Assembly: GCA_030066015.1 (NCBI GenBank)
Contig: JASJCL010000012.1
Span: 62,001-126,000 of the forward strand
Length of the DNA stretch: 64,000 bases
Source: Desulfosarcinaceae bacterium
Lineage (GTDB): Bacteria > Desulfobacterota > Desulfobacteria > Desulfobacterales > Desulfosarcinaceae
Direction: 5' to 3'
This document shows positions 1 to 8,661 of the stretch, piece after piece. The notes under the pieces are model-generated. The model did no database searches and was not told where the DNA came from. It saw nothing but the letters and a program-made list of their open reading frames with translations. A program made the translations under genes and the position numbers. How positions within the stretch are numbered: position 1 is the stretch's first letter; each line of letters opens with the position of its first letter.

Positions 1-677
1 AGCATGGCGGAGCGGGTTTGGCGCGCAATCACGGCCATGGGAATGGTGGAGAGGACGATGGAGGGGAGAATCATGTGCCGAACGGCGGAAAGAAAGGCCC
101 CCTTCTCGCCGGAAAGCAAACTGTCAATGAGCATGAAACCCGTCACCGGTTCGAAGAAGAAGAGCAATGAGATGCGGCCGGAAACGGGTGTCCAGCGCAG
201 AATACCCGAAAAGAGGATGATCAGCAGCAGTCCCCACCAGAAGATGGGCATGGAGTAGCCGGTGAGAGCAGTGCCCATCACCGTATGATCAAAAACAGAG
301 CCCCGTCGGACCGCAGCGATAATCCCGGCGGGTAGCCCGAAGAGCACGGCCAGAAAGATGGCGCACAGCGACAATTCGGCGGTGGCCGGAAAGAGGGTCA
401 TGAACTCTTCGATGACGGGCCGTCTGGTGATGATGGACTTGCCCAAGTCGCCGCCGGCGATCTGCTTCAAATAGGATCCGTACTGCACCAGAATGGGTCG
501 GTCGAAGCCGAACTCTTTCATCAGACGAGCGTGGCGCTCTTCGGTCATGCCGCGTTCTCCCGCCATGAGCAAAACAGGATCGCCGGGCAGCAGGCGGATG
601 AAAACAAAGGCGATCAGGGTAACCCCGAAGAAGGTTGGCAACAAGACGCCCAGTTTGCGCAAGATAAAGGTAATCAT
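1..677 (-). CDS. dppB: Dipeptide/oligopeptide ABC transporter permease, DppB type (3' end outside window)
   Basis: The leftward reading frame opens with MITFILRKLGVLLPTFFGV at 677 and runs off the window edge after about 225 codons. It is an inner-membrane permease half of a peptide ABC importer. Family features visible are the N-terminal membrane helix, the LPGDPV segment just after it, the stretch DLGKSI, and later hydrophobic segments typical of BPD_transp_1 permeases (full length about 310-340 residues). It follows the peptide-binding protein gene on the same strand with an 88-base gap holding a hairpin, so dppA-dppB order is conserved and dppC, dppD and dppF probably lie left of base 1. 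Substrate class is inferred from the binding protein. Truncation is only the window boundary. Confidence 0.9.
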   Translation of the reverse strand, partial: MITFILRKLGVLLPTFFGVTLIAFVFIRLLPGDPVLLMAGERGMTEERHARLMKEFGFDRPILVQYGSYLKQIAGGDLGKSIITRRPVIEEFMTLFPATAELSLCAIFLAVLFGLPAGIIAAVRRGSVFDHTVMGTALTGYSMPIFWWGLLLIILFSGILRWTPVSGRISLLFFFEPVTGFMLIDSLLSGEKGAFLSAVRHMILPSIVLSTIPMAVIARQTRSAM

Positions 678-702
678 GGGAATCGCATCTCAGTTGAGCT
701 TG

Positions 703-741
703 GATCACCGACGGGGCGAGGAAATCACCCCGCCGGTGATC
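703..741 (-). promoter_or_regulatory. Intercistronic hairpin between dppA and dppB
   Basis: Arms GATCACCG (703-710) and CGGTGATC (734-741) pair perfectly. An inner CGGGG/CCCCG stem (712-716 with 728-732) extends them around an 11-base loop. There is no U tract on the minus strand. It therefore looks like an mRNA-stabilising or translation-tuning hairpin that lets dppA outproduce dppB, rather than a full terminator. Confidence 0.5.
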
Positions 742-765
742 TGTCGGTTTACGTTAGGATGTCCT

Positions 766-2364
766 TTATTTTAGGTCTACGCCATAGAAAATATGGCCGC
801 CGAAAGGATCGATGCGGTAGTCGACCACCTCCTTGCGCACCGGCTCGAAGACAATACTGTGGGCAATGGTGGCCCAGGGCGCCTGCTCCTTGAAGACCAC
901 CTGAGCCTGCTTGTAGAGGTTGGTCCGTTCGGCCGGATCGGAAACCCGTTTGGCCTTCTGAATGAGGGCTTCGAACTCGTCGTGGCAGAAGTTGGCCCGG
1001 TTGGAGCCCCCCACGCCGTCGCAGCCCAGGAGAACGGCCAGGAAGTTATCCGGGTCGCCGTTGTCGCCGGTCCAACCAAGGAGTACGGCCCCGTCGCGGT
1101 CCTTGTCCTTGGAGCGCTTGAGATACTCGCCCCACTCGTAAGAGACGATCTCAGCCTTTACGCCGATCTTCTCGAAGTCGGCCTGGATTACCTCGGCCAT
1201 GCGGCGGGCGTTGGGGTTGTAGGGCCGCTGCACGGGCATGGCCCAGATCTTCATCGACAGGTTCTGCAGGCCGGCCTCGGCCAGCATCTTCTTGGCGCCT
1301 TCCGGATCGTAAGGGTCGTCGACGATGTCGTCGTTGTAAGACCAGATCGTTGGTGGGATGGGGTTTTTGGCCACCTTGCCGGCACCCTGGAAGACGGCAT
1401 CCAAAATGGCCTGTTTGTTAATGGCCATGTTGAGGGCCTTGCGCACCTTGGGATTATCGAACGGGGCCATCATGGTGTTGTAGGCCAAATAGCCCACGTT
1501 GAGGCCCTCTTGGCTAAGCAGATTGATCTCCTTGTCGGTCTTCATGGCTTCGAGGTCCGCCGGGTTGGGGTAGGGCATCACGTGGCACTCGCCGGCTTTG
1601 AGCTTTTGGTAGCGCACCGAGGCGTCCGGCGTGATGGCGAAGACCAAGTTGTCAATGGGCGCCTTGCCGGCCCAGTAGTCGGGGTGGGCCTTGTAGCGGA
1701 TAACGGCGTCCTTCTGATAGGCCACCAGTTGGAAGGGACCGGTACCGGCAGGATGCAGGTCGATCTTCTCGGGAGTGCCGGCTTTCATCAGCATGTCGGC
1801 CTGCTCTTTGGAGAAGATGGAAGCAAAGTCCATGGCCAGGTTGGCGATCATGGGCGCCTCGGGACGCGTCAAAACGAACTTGACGGTGTAGTCATCCACC
1901 TTGACGATCTCTTTGAGCAGATCGGGCATAGACATCCCCTCGAAGTATTCGTAGGCACCGGGGGTGACCTTGTGGAAGGGATGGTTCTTGTCCAACTGCC
2001 GCATGAAGGAGAAGAGCACATCGTCGGCGTTGAAATCACGGGTCGGTGTAAAATCCTTCAACGTGTGGAACTTGACGCCTTTGCGCAGGTTGAAGGTGTA
2101 CACCAGGCCGTCGGAAGAGATCTCCCAGCTTTCCGCCAAGGCGGGCACGATCTTGGTGGTGCCGCGTTCGAACTCCGCCAGCTTGTTGAAAAGGGCCCGG
2201 CTGGAAGCATCAAAGGTGGTGCCGGCGGTGTACAACGCCGGGTTGAAGCCTTCGGGGCTGCCCTCCGAACAATAGACCAGGGTCTTGGCGCTGACGGGCA
2301 GGGCACACATGAGGATTAGCGCTACGGCACAGAGTAAGGTCCACAACTTTCCTGAGTATTTCAT
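766..2364 (-). CDS. dppA: Periplasmic peptide-binding protein, DppA/OppA family (SBP_bac_5)
   Basis: A 532-residue solute-binding protein of the peptide/nickel ABC family. It captures di- or oligopeptides in the periplasm and hands them to the DppB/C permease. The start at 2364 is chosen over an upstream ATG (2409) because a GGAGGGAAGAAGGG ribosome site precedes it and a clean Sec signal peptide follows (MKYSGKLWTLLCAVALILM...VSA, cleavage near residue 26). The mature start KTLVYCSEGSPEGFNP and the segment VPALAESWEISSDGLVYTF are characteristic of DppA-like cluster C proteins. The length matches the family (about 530). It is the first gene of a leftward operon with dppB. A candidate sigma-70 promoter lies at 2605-2634, leaving a leader of about 230 bases. 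Exact substrate (dipeptide, oligopeptide, heme) is not determinable here. Confidence 0.93.
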   Translation of the reverse strand: MKYSGKLWTLLCAVALILMCALPVSAKTLVYCSEGSPEGFNPALYTAGTTFDASSRALFNKLAEFERGTTKIVPALAESWEISSDGLVYTFNLRKGVKFHTLKDFTPTRDFNADDVLFSFMRQLDKNHPFHKVTPGAYEYFEGMSMPDLLKEIVKVDDYTVKFVLTRPEAPMIANLAMDFASIFSKEQADMLMKAGTPEKIDLHPAGTGPFQLVAYQKDAVIRYKAHPDYWAGKAPIDNLVFAITPDASVRYQKLKAGECHVMPYPNPADLEAMKTDKEINLLSQEGLNVGYLAYNTMMAPFDNPKVRKALNMAINKQAILDAVFQGAGKVAKNPIPPTIWSYNDDIVDDPYDPEGAKKMLAEAGLQNLSMKIWAMPVQRPYNPNARRMAEVIQADFEKIGVKAEIVSYEWGEYLKRSKDKDRDGAVLLGWTGDNGDPDNFLAVLLGCDGVGGSNRANFCHDEFEALIQKAKRVSDPAERTNLYKQAQVVFKEQAPWATIAHSIVFEPVRKEVVDYRIDPFGGHIFYGVDLK

Positions 2365-2907
2365 CCCTTCTTCCCTCCTCAAATATGTAGGTAGTAAATG
2401 TCGCCCCAAGCAGAATGCCCCAACGGAACGCCCCGTTGCGGCTTCACCTCGGGATCTAGCTGGGATTCCTTTGCCTCAAGGCGCGTCGCCACCCCGCCCC
2501 GCCATCAGCCTTTATGGCGGTTGCGGTATCCAACGCCCCCATCAGATGCACAGATCTCCCTCCTCAACAACCAATGGCGCGCGTGCGCCCTTGCACTGAT
2601 TTAAACTAAACAACCAAGTTCGGTTTGGTGTCAAGCGTAAAGGATTCACCACCTGAAACTAAACTGCATACCGCCATTCCAAGGGGACCATAAATAGGAG
2701 ATCCCCCGTCCTCGTGAATCGAACCATCCGTCCACTTCTCTCCCAAATTTCACGCAATTTAGAAAACTCGCCCCCGCGGCAAAGGGGTGGCCAGAGAAGT
2801 GGCTCTGTCGTCAACATCGCAAGAACTTGCGTCTGAGCCCGGATAAGCCCGACCTTAGGTCGGCACGAATAAAATATCAAGGGACATAGCGGCCCTAGCG
2901 GATCGAT
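2365..2907 (-). other. Non-coding region upstream of dppA
   Basis: This stretch of 543 bases holds the dppA leader and the downstream side of the XRE regulator. A 73-codon leftward frame at 2659-2880 has no ribosome site or recognisable protein and is not called. A short palindrome at 2848-2862 (CCGACCT and AGGTCGG around one base) may end the XRE transcript, but no strong U run follows. Apart from the promoter listed separately I see nothing else. Confidence 0.5.
2605..2634 (-). promoter_or_regulatory. Candidate sigma-70 promoter for dppAB
   Basis: On the minus strand a perfect TTGACA (2629-2634) is followed after 18 bases by TTTAGT (2605-2610, four of six matches to TATAAT). Transcription would start near 2598, about 230 bases before the dppA start. 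The long leader could carry regulation, but I see no recognisable riboswitch in it. Confidence 0.45.
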
Positions 2908-3915
2908 TCAGGCGGCGCCGTCTCCCGCTATGGCCGCCGCCAAGTGATCTCCCATACCATGGCGCTGAAAGAGGTCCACGAAGTAGTCGATCAATTTCTC
3001 CGGATAGTTTTTCTCCAGGCGGGGTATCGAGGCCCGCCGGCTCGAATCGGTTTCCTTCAGAAAAAGGGCGATCATGGCCGGTCCATCCGATGAAAAGCCC
3101 TGCAGATTCAATTGGGACTGGACGGCGTCATAGGTATGGGGTTTGCGCCCAAGAAAAAACACCTTGGGATGCGCTTGGTCGGCGCCCTGGAGTTGAAAAT
3201 CGAAATAGGTGCAGCGCTCCACGACCCGCATCAGCTGCTGATCGGGATGCTGTTTAAGCGCCCGCAAGATGTTGCCGAAATAGGTGGCGATCAGATGGCG
3301 GTGCCCATCACTTGTGTCCCGGAGTTGGGCTTCCAGATAGGCCTCCAGACACTTGCGGCAACAATAGGTCTCGGAGCGGTAGCCCGCCTCGAAGGTGTGC
3401 AGTTGGTTCTCTTTGCGTTCCCGGAAGAGGGCACGATTAAATTCCAGATAGAATTGCTGGGCGTCGCCATCGCCCGCGTAGGCCTTGTCTTGACCGAGGT
3501 AGAGTTCCTCGGGCATGAACAGCACACTGGGCGACCCTTTGACAAGCACCCGGGCGCCTTCGAGCCGCTCCAGCGGTGAGAGCAGCAGACGCATGTGCAG
3601 GTGGTCGTATAGAGAGAGGGTATTGCCCTCGATCTTGCGGCGCAGGTTATTGCTCAGGATGCTGGGAATATCGTGGGTATTGAGAGGGCGGTAGTCGTAC
3701 TCGGCCAGTGTCTGGTTAATCTCGCTGATGGAAAAATTGAGCGCCAGCATTACCGAAGCGATCTTATCTTTACCGGGGCGGTTAATGCTGTCGTTTACCA
3801 GTTTGGTGAGGTAGGTATGGGAAACGCCGGAGGTTTTGCTGATGGTGTTCAGCTTGAGGCCGCTGGCCTGAATGATGTTCCGAATACGGTTGGGGAACTG
3901 GCGCATCACCTTCAT
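2908..3915 (-). CDS. XRE/Cro-type helix-turn-helix regulator with long unknown C-terminal domain
   Basis: A 335-residue cytoplasmic protein. Residues about 8-62 form an XRE-like helix-turn-helix (IIQASGLKLNTISKTSGVSHTYLTKLVND), with the usual recognition-helix pattern. The remaining 270 residues are not a family I recognise. They contain a Cys cluster (YCCRKC near residue 190) and many aromatic residues and could bind a ligand or metal. It is transcribed away from metK with 427 bases between the starts, so regulation of the SAM cycle genes is possible but only inferred from position. The next leftward gene is dppA, 543 bases on. Function beyond DNA binding is unknown. Confidence 0.75.
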   Translation of the reverse strand: MKVMRQFPNRIRNIIQASGLKLNTISKTSGVSHTYLTKLVNDSINRPGKDKIASVMLALNFSISEINQTLAEYDYRPLNTHDIPSILSNNLRRKIEGNTLSLYDHLHMRLLLSPLERLEGARVLVKGSPSVLFMPEELYLGQDKAYAGDGDAQQFYLEFNRALFRERKENQLHTFEAGYRSETYCCRKCLEAYLEAQLRDTSDGHRHLIATYFGNILRALKQHPDQQLMRVVERCTYFDFQLQGADQAHPKVFFLGRKPHTYDAVQSQLNLQGFSSDGPAMIALFLKETDSSRRASIPRLEKNYPEKLIDYFVDLFQRHGMGDHLAAAIAGDGAA

Positions 3916-4342
3916 CGCTGGGAAAATGGGTGGGGGGTAACCAGAACGCGTCGCCGGTGGGCAACGACGTCGATGGAACCGTGTTGTGAACAGGACATCA
4001 ACCCGATTGCCATGTATTTAGAGAATTACCCAACTCAATGCAATCTTTTTTTAAAAACCAAGTTTAATCTTTTTTCAAACTCGTGTCGCTGCGCTGTAGC
4101 GCCCCCGATTCAGGCGCTGGCTAAGAACATTGCCGAAGCCCGGCGGCATCGAAACCCCCTTATCGCGACTATAGGATTGACAGCCCAGTCATCCACCTCT
4201 TATATTTTCAGGCCGGCTTAAAGACCGTCCCTGAATTGACGATACCATCAAAAACACCTCCACCCGCGGAACCATGGTATGGTACAAAGCGCTCCCTCGG
4301 CCAACGCTGGCAGCCGCGCTAAAAATCGAATAAGGAGACCGC
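3916..4342. other. Divergent intergenic region between XRE regulator and metK
   Basis: These 427 bases separate the divergent XRE gene and metK. They hold a good rightward promoter (4177-4206, listed separately) and an mRNA leader of about 130 bases before metK. The leader contains overlapping repeats of the type CCATGGTATGG (near 4272) and GC-rich pairing segments just before the ribosome site. They do not match a SAM riboswitch pattern that I know. No gene is seen. Confidence 0.5.
4177..4206 (+). promoter_or_regulatory. Sigma-70 promoter for metK-ahcY
   Basis: Perfect TTGACA (4177-4182), 18-base spacer, TATATT (4201-4206). The predicted start near 4213 gives a leader of about 130 bases to the metK ATG. 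This is one of the best consensus promoters in the window and suits a housekeeping operon. Confidence 0.65.
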
Positions 4343-5515
4343 ATGAGTCAGGAAAAGTTTCTGTTCACCTCCGAGTCGGTGACCGAAGGCCACCCCGACA
4401 AAGTCGCCGATGCCATCTCAGATGCCATCCTGGATGCTATCATGGCCGAAGACACTTCCTGTCGCGTGGCCTGCGAGACCCTGGTGACCACCGGCATGGC
4501 CTTCATCGCCGGTGAAATAAGCACCCATTGTTACGTGGATATGCCCCACATCGTGCGTTCGACCATCCGTGACATCGGCTACAACTCCTCCCAGATGGGG
4601 TTTGACTGGCGCACCTGCGCCGTGCAAACCAGCATCGATCACCAGAGCCCTGACATCGCCCAGGGGGTCAACCAGGGAGAAGGGCTTTTCAAAGATCAGG
4701 GGGCCGGCGACCAAGGCCTCATGTTCGGCTTCGCTACCAACGAAACCCCCGAGTTCATGCCCATGCCCATCATGTACGCCCATAAGCTAACGCGCCGTCT
4801 GGCCGCGGTCCGTAAGAACGGCGAGTTGGACTTTCTGCGCCCCGACGGCAAATCGCAGGTGACGATCGAATATGTCGGCGGAATGCCGCGGCGGGTCGAC
4901 ACGGTGGTGGTTTCCACCCAGCACAAGCCCGACGTCACCTATGACGATCTGCGTGAAGCCGTCATCGAAGAGGTCATTAAAAAGGTGATACCCGCCGAAA
5001 TGATCGATGGCGATACCCGCTATTTCATCAATCCCACCGGCCGATTCGTCACCGGCGGCCCCATGGGTGACTGCGGTCTTACCGGGCGCAAGATCATCGT
5101 GGACACCTATGGCGGTCAGGGCAGCCACGGCGGTGGCTGCTTCTCCGGCAAGGACCCTTCCAAAGTGGACCGCAGCGCCTCCTACATGGGGCGTCACATT
5201 GCCAAAAACCTCGTGGCCGCCGGCTTGGCCAAGAAATGCGAGGTCCAGATCGCCTACGCCATCGGCGTTGCCGAACCAGTCTCGGTAATGGTGGACCTTA
5301 TGTGGAGCGGTGCGCTACCGAAGGAAAAGGTTGAGAAGATTGTCCGTGATACCTGGGACCTGCGGCCTGCGGCCATCATCGAATATCTGGATCTGCTGCG
5401 GCCCATCTACCGCAAAACAGCTGCATATGGTCATTTCGGCCGCACCGAGCCCGAATTCAATTGGGAACACACCAACAAGGTGGAAGAGTTGCGGGACCGC
5501 GCCGGCCTAAGCTAA
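4343..5515 (+). CDS. metK: S-adenosylmethionine synthetase
   Basis: A 390-residue cytosolic enzyme that makes S-adenosylmethionine from methionine and ATP, releasing phosphate and pyrophosphate. Family motifs are all present: GHPDK at residues 16-20, the ATP-binding GAGDQG at 120-125, and the glycine-rich loop [17 protein letters not shown] at 263-279. Length is normal (about 385-395). An AAGGAG ribosome site lies 8 bases before the ATG, and a consensus promoter lies about 140 bases upstream. It is followed after 91 bases by ahcY, making a compact module for SAM production and removal of the product inhibitor S-adenosylhomocysteine. Nothing in the sequence is unusual. Confidence 0.98.
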   Translation: MSQEKFLFTSESVTEGHPDKVADAISDAILDAIMAEDTSCRVACETLVTTGMAFIAGEISTHCYVDMPHIVRSTIRDIGYNSSQMGFDWRTCAVQTSIDHQSPDIAQGVNQGEGLFKDQGAGDQGLMFGFATNETPEFMPMPIMYAHKLTRRLAAVRKNGELDFLRPDGKSQVTIEYVGGMPRRVDTVVVSTQHKPDVTYDDLREAVIEEVIKKVIPAEMIDGDTRYFINPTGRFVTGGPMGDCGLTGRKIIVDTYGGQGSHGGGCFSGKDPSKVDRSASYMGRHIAKNLVAAGLAKKCEVQIAYAIGVAEPVSVMVDLMWSGALPKEKVEKIVRDTWDLRPAAIIEYLDLLRPIYRKTAAYGHFGRTEPEFNWEHTNKVEELRDRAGLS

Positions 5516-5536
5516 TCGACAGCCAGCTCCCGCCAA

Positions 5537-5578
5537 CCCCATGGCAACGCCCCCCGGGGCGACGTCATTCAGGTGGGG
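5537..5578 (+). promoter_or_regulatory. GC-rich structured element in the metK-ahcY gap (possible leader or processing structure)
   Basis: In the 91-base gap an outer stem CCCCA (5537-5541) with TGGGG (5574-5578) encloses a tight CGCCC/GGGCG hairpin (48-52 with 57-61 of the 5500 block) preceded by GGCAACG. Position just before ahcY is where S-adenosylhomocysteine riboswitches occur in other proteobacteria, but the sequence does not match that consensus as I remember it. It is described only as a structured element. Confidence 0.3.
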
Positions 5579-5606
5579 CTGAACACATCATGCAAAGGAC
5601 ACACCC

Positions 5607-7067
5607 ATGACCCAAGTAATGTCAAACACGACGACGGCAGCGCCAGCGGTTCAGCCCCTGGATACCAGCCTGCCGTTTCGCATCAAGGATATCACCCTCG
5701 CCGAACTGGGCCGCAAGGAGATGCAACTCGCTGAGAAGGAGATGCCTGGCCTCATGGCCGTGCGCGAGAAATACGGCCCTGCCAAACCGTTGGCGGGCCT
5801 CAAGGTGATGGGCAGTCTGCATATGACCATACAGACCGCCATGCTGATTGAGACCCTGCAGGCGCTCGGCGCCGATCTGCGCTGGGCCTCCTGCAACATC
5901 TTCTCCACCCAGGACCACGCCGCCGCCGCCATCGCTCAGGCTGAATCAGCGGCCGTCTTTGCCTGGAAAGGGGAGACCCTGGAGGAGTATTGGTGGTGTA
6001 CCGAACAGGCCCTAATATGGCCGGACGGCAGCGGACCCGACCTCATCGTGGATGATGGTGGCGACGCCACCATGATGATCCACCAGGGGGTCGCCGTCGA
6101 AAAGGATCCAAGTCTGCTGGACGCCGAAACCGACAGCCGTGACATGCAGTGTCTCATGGATCGCCTGCGGGCTTCCTATGCCGCGGATCCCCAGCGCTGG
6201 ACCCGCATCGCCGCCAAGGTCCGGGGGGTGTCCGAGGAGACGACCACCGGTGTTCACCGCCTCTACCACCTGGCCAACAGCGGAGAGTTGCTCTTCCCCG
6301 CCTTCAATGTCAACGATTCGGTGACCAAGTCCAAATTCGACAACCTCTATGGCTGCCGGGAATCCCTCGCCGACGGCATCAAGCGCGCCACCGATGTGAT
6401 GGTGGCCGGCAAGGTGGTTGTGGTGGCCGGGTACGGTGACGTGGGCAAGGGCTGCGCGCAAAGTATGCGGGGGTATGGCGCCCGCGTGCTGGTGACCGAA
6501 GTGGACCCCATCTGCGCGCTCCAGGCTGCCATGGAAGGATTCGAGGTCACAACAATGGAGAAGGCGGCCGCCGAGGGCGACATCTTCGTTACGGCCACCG
6601 GCTGCTGCGATGTGATCACCGGCGAGCACATGGAACAGATGAAGGATGAGGCCATCATCAGCAACATCGGTCACTTCGACAGCGAGATCCAGATGAGTTA
6701 TCTGGAAACCTCTTCCGTCTGCAAGCGCACCGAAATTAAGCCTCAGGTGGACAAATGGACGCTCGCCTCAGGTCGCAGCATCCTCGTCCTGGCCGAAGGT
6801 CGCCTGGTGAACCTGGGGTGTGCCACCGGCCACCCGAGCTTTGTCATGAGCAATAGCTTCACCAACCAGACCCTGGCACAGATCGAGCTGGCCACCAAAC
6901 CCCACAAGAAGCAGGTGTACACCCTTCCCAAGACCCTGGATGAGGAGGTGGCTCGCCTCCATCTCTCCCGATTGGGGGTCGAACTGACCACCCTCACCCA
7001 ATCCCAAGCCGATTATCTGGGAGTGGCGGTGGAGGGGCCCTTCAAGCCGGATCACTATCGCTACTAA
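5607..7067 (+). CDS. ahcY: Adenosylhomocysteinase (S-adenosyl-L-homocysteine hydrolase)
   Basis: A 486-residue cytosolic NAD-dependent enzyme that splits S-adenosylhomocysteine into adenosine and homocysteine, pulling methyl-transfer reactions forward. Seen in the sequence are the substrate-binding N-terminal domain, the conserved block [19 protein letters not shown] at residues 236-254, the Rossmann NAD loop GYGDVGKG at 275-282, and the C-terminal KPDHYRY tail that closes over NAD. The start is supported by AAAGGA 8 bases upstream; the first 20 residues are a low-complexity extension. It is the second gene of the metK operon and is followed by a strong hairpin terminator at 7087-7123. Confidence 0.98.
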   Translation: MTQVMSNTTTAAPAVQPLDTSLPFRIKDITLAELGRKEMQLAEKEMPGLMAVREKYGPAKPLAGLKVMGSLHMTIQTAMLIETLQALGADLRWASCNIFSTQDHAAAAIAQAESAAVFAWKGETLEEYWWCTEQALIWPDGSGPDLIVDDGGDATMMIHQGVAVEKDPSLLDAETDSRDMQCLMDRLRASYAADPQRWTRIAAKVRGVSEETTTGVHRLYHLANSGELLFPAFNVNDSVTKSKFDNLYGCRESLADGIKRATDVMVAGKVVVVAGYGDVGKGCAQSMRGYGARVLVTEVDPICALQAAMEGFEVTTMEKAAAEGDIFVTATGCCDVITGEHMEQMKDEAIISNIGHFDSEIQMSYLETSSVCKRTEIKPQVDKWTLASGRSILVLAEGRLVNLGCATGHPSFVMSNSFTNQTLAQIELATKPHKKQVYTLPKTLDEEVARLHLSRLGVELTTLTQSQADYLGVAVEGPFKPDHYRY

Positions 7068-7086
7068 GCGATCCCATTGAAAATGA

Positions 7087-7123
7087 AAGCGGGCCGCGCG
7101 GCGGAATGCCGGGCGGCCCGCTT
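7087..7123. terminator. Hairpin terminator between convergent ahcY and lipoprotein gene
   Basis: An 11-base perfect stem (7087-7097 with 7113-7123, core AGCGGGCCGC) closes a 15-base loop. It sits between convergent genes, 20 bases after the ahcY stop and 28 bases before the end of the leftward lipoprotein gene. The U tract is weak, so it may serve both directions through stem strength. Confidence 0.6.
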
Positions 7124-7150
7124 GTGCGGATCACACCTCAGATAGGGCGA

Positions 7151-7543
7151 CTATTCGGAAACCGCATCCTGGGTGGCGTCGCTCAACGATTCCAAGAAGC
7201 GCCTGCCCTCGCTCACGGCTTGACGTTCAATCTCTCCGCGGGCCACAGCTTCGGCCTTGTCCATGGCGGCGCGGCCCTTCTCCATATCCCCGCGAAGGCC
7301 CCAAATTTTCCCGAGACCCACGTGGGCGGGCGCAAAATTGGGCTCCAGCATCTGGGCACGGCTGAATTCGCGGAATGCGGCATCCAGCTTCTTCTGACTG
7401 AGCAGGACATTGCCATTGGCCACATGCTGGTCCGGGGTGTCGAGACCGGGGCGTAGAAAGATCGTGTCCGGACCACAGCCACTCAGCCACAGCCCCCACG
7501 CCAGGAAAAGCACCCCCCAGATTGACCTTCCCCAGACCCCCAT
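7151..7543 (-). CDS. Small TPR-containing lipoprotein
   Basis: A 130-residue secreted lipoprotein. The start at 7543 is preferred to upstream GTG codons because GGAGG lies 8 bases upstream. The signal peptide ends in a lipobox (LWLSGC, Cys near residue 22), so the protein is probably lipid-anchored facing the periplasm. Residues about 40-105 (HVANGNVLLSQKKLDAAFREFSRAQ... HVGLGKIWGLRGDMEKGRAAMDKA) fit two tetratricopeptide repeats, a protein-interaction fold. The C-terminal tail is acidic and helical. It is transcribed alone from a strong promoter (7660-7688) and divergently from the mla genes. A scaffold role in the envelope is inference only. Confidence 0.75.
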   Translation of the reverse strand: MGVWGRSIWGVLFLAWGLWLSGCGPDTIFLRPGLDTPDQHVANGNVLLSQKKLDAAFREFSRAQMLEPNFAPAHVGLGKIWGLRGDMEKGRAAMDKAEAVARGEIERQAVSEGRRFLESLSDATQDAVSE

Positions 7544-7644
7544 CGTCACAACCTCCACCACCGGCTGGGCATTGGGCCGCGACCGCCATCCATAACCGCC
7601 CAGAGACCGCTAACCATCGATATCTAGTAGTATTCGCGGGATGT

Positions 7645-7672
7645 TTGACCTTGGCAATTTTTATATTGTAAG
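7645..7672 (+). promoter_or_regulatory. Candidate promoter for the mla operon
   Basis: TTGACC (7645-7650), 16-base spacer, TGTAAG (7667-7672). It overlaps the opposite-strand promoter 7660-7688, so the two divergent transcripts would compete for polymerase. The gap to mlaE is about 165 bases. Confidence 0.35.
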
Positions 7673-7688
7673 ATGCCGTCGAAGTCAA
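7660..7688 (-). promoter_or_regulatory. Sigma-70 promoter for the TPR lipoprotein gene
   Basis: On the minus strand TTGACT (7683-7688) and TATAAA (7660-7665) are separated by the ideal 17 bases. The start point near 7653 leaves a leader of about 110 bases to the ATG at 7543. Confidence 0.6.
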
Positions 7689-7843
7689 TATGACCTGCCT
7701 GAGCGCAATCTGCCCAACGGAAAGGACAGACCAGCCGCGGCCACCGGATGCCAGATCTGCGGGCGACATCCCCACACGCAGGATGACCTGCGCGCAGCCA
7801 TCGGCCCATCATCGCTCCGGCCTCCGGCGACTCCCCGCTTGCC

Positions 7844-8641
7844 ATGCGTCCTGTTTTCGAACATATCGGCCGTACCGCCGGTTATCTCGGCCGCCGCGTC
7901 CTGCAAGGGGTGGACCATTTCGTGGCCCTGCACGGTTTTGCCGGCAGTATCCTCATCCGGATGGTGCGTCGCCGCCGGGCTGGCCGGGTGCTGGTGCGCA
8001 GGGCCGTGGTAGAACAGGTCTATTTCACCGCTGTTCAAGCGCTGCCGGTCCTCATTCCAGTGGCCTTGATGGTCGGCAGCGTGGTGATCATCCAATTGGC
8101 CAGGGTAGCGGGTCAGTATGACCTGGGGCGAACCGTGGTCATCATCATCGTTCGTGAAATCGGGCCCTTCTTGACGGCCTTGTTGGTGATTTTACGATCC
8201 GCTACCGCCGTTACCATCGAAACCAGCTACATGAAGGTGCTGCATGAGCTGGAGGCCTTGGAGATGGCCGGCATCGATCCATTGCGGGCGATCTATCTGC
8301 CCCGACTGGCCGGCATCACAGCGGCCATGCTGGGCCTCTTCGTGGTATTCGACCTTGCCTCGATTTTGGGGGGCTATATCGTGGTCTGGGCGGTGACCCA
8401 TATCCCCATGACCGATTTCCTCAGCCAGATCGGCAAGGCCATCACCACCAGGGACATCGTCGCCAGCCTGCTCAAAGCGGTCTGCTTCGGCGTCATTATC
8501 ACCGTCAACAGCCTTTACCGGGGATTGGCGTCAAAGCGGCAGATCACCGAAATCCCTCGGGCGACCTCCCAGGCGGCAGTGGAAAGTTTTCTCTACTGCC
8601 TGGCTGCCAATATTGCCATCTCCGTCGCCTTTTACCTTTGA
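7844..8641 (+). CDS. mlaE: MlaE-family lipid ABC transporter permease
   Basis: A 265-residue inner-membrane protein of the MlaE/YrbE family, the permease of Mla-type systems that move phospholipids between the inner membrane and periplasmic carriers. After an N-terminal amphipathic stretch come about five hydrophobic segments. The family signatures are present: REIGPFLTALLVILRSATAVTIE near residues 105-130 and the conserved ELEALEMAGIDPLRAIYLPR cytoplasmic loop that contacts the ATPase, then SLYRGL near the C-terminus. Length is typical (about 260). No clear ribosome site is visible. The next gene begins about 20 bases after its stop, and mlaD follows. The MlaE coupling loop is intact although its partner ATPase is degenerate. 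Confidence 0.92.
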   Translation: MRPVFEHIGRTAGYLGRRVLQGVDHFVALHGFAGSILIRMVRRRRAGRVLVRRAVVEQVYFTAVQALPVLIPVALMVGSVVIIQLARVAGQYDLGRTVVIIIVREIGPFLTALLVILRSATAVTIETSYMKVLHELEALEMAGIDPLRAIYLPRLAGITAAMLGLFVVFDLASILGGYIVVWAVTHIPMTDFLSQIGKAITTRDIVASLLKAVCFGVIITVNSLYRGLASKRQITEIPRATSQAAVESFLYCLAANIAISVAFYL

Positions 8642-8661
8642 GAACAGGAGCCGTCCGTCAG

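Noticed and set aside
793-2319. Long plus-strand open frame antisense to dppA
   Set aside because: It is the opposite-strand shadow of a clear binding-protein gene in GC-rich DNA, has no ribosome site and no family resemblance.
2659-2880. 73-codon leftward frame between dppA and the XRE gene
   Set aside because: No ribosome site, no family resemblance and unusual composition.
5537-5578. Calling the metK-ahcY gap a SAH riboswitch
   Set aside because: The conserved core sequence of that riboswitch is not present as I remember it; only position and stems agree, so it is listed as an unnamed structured element.
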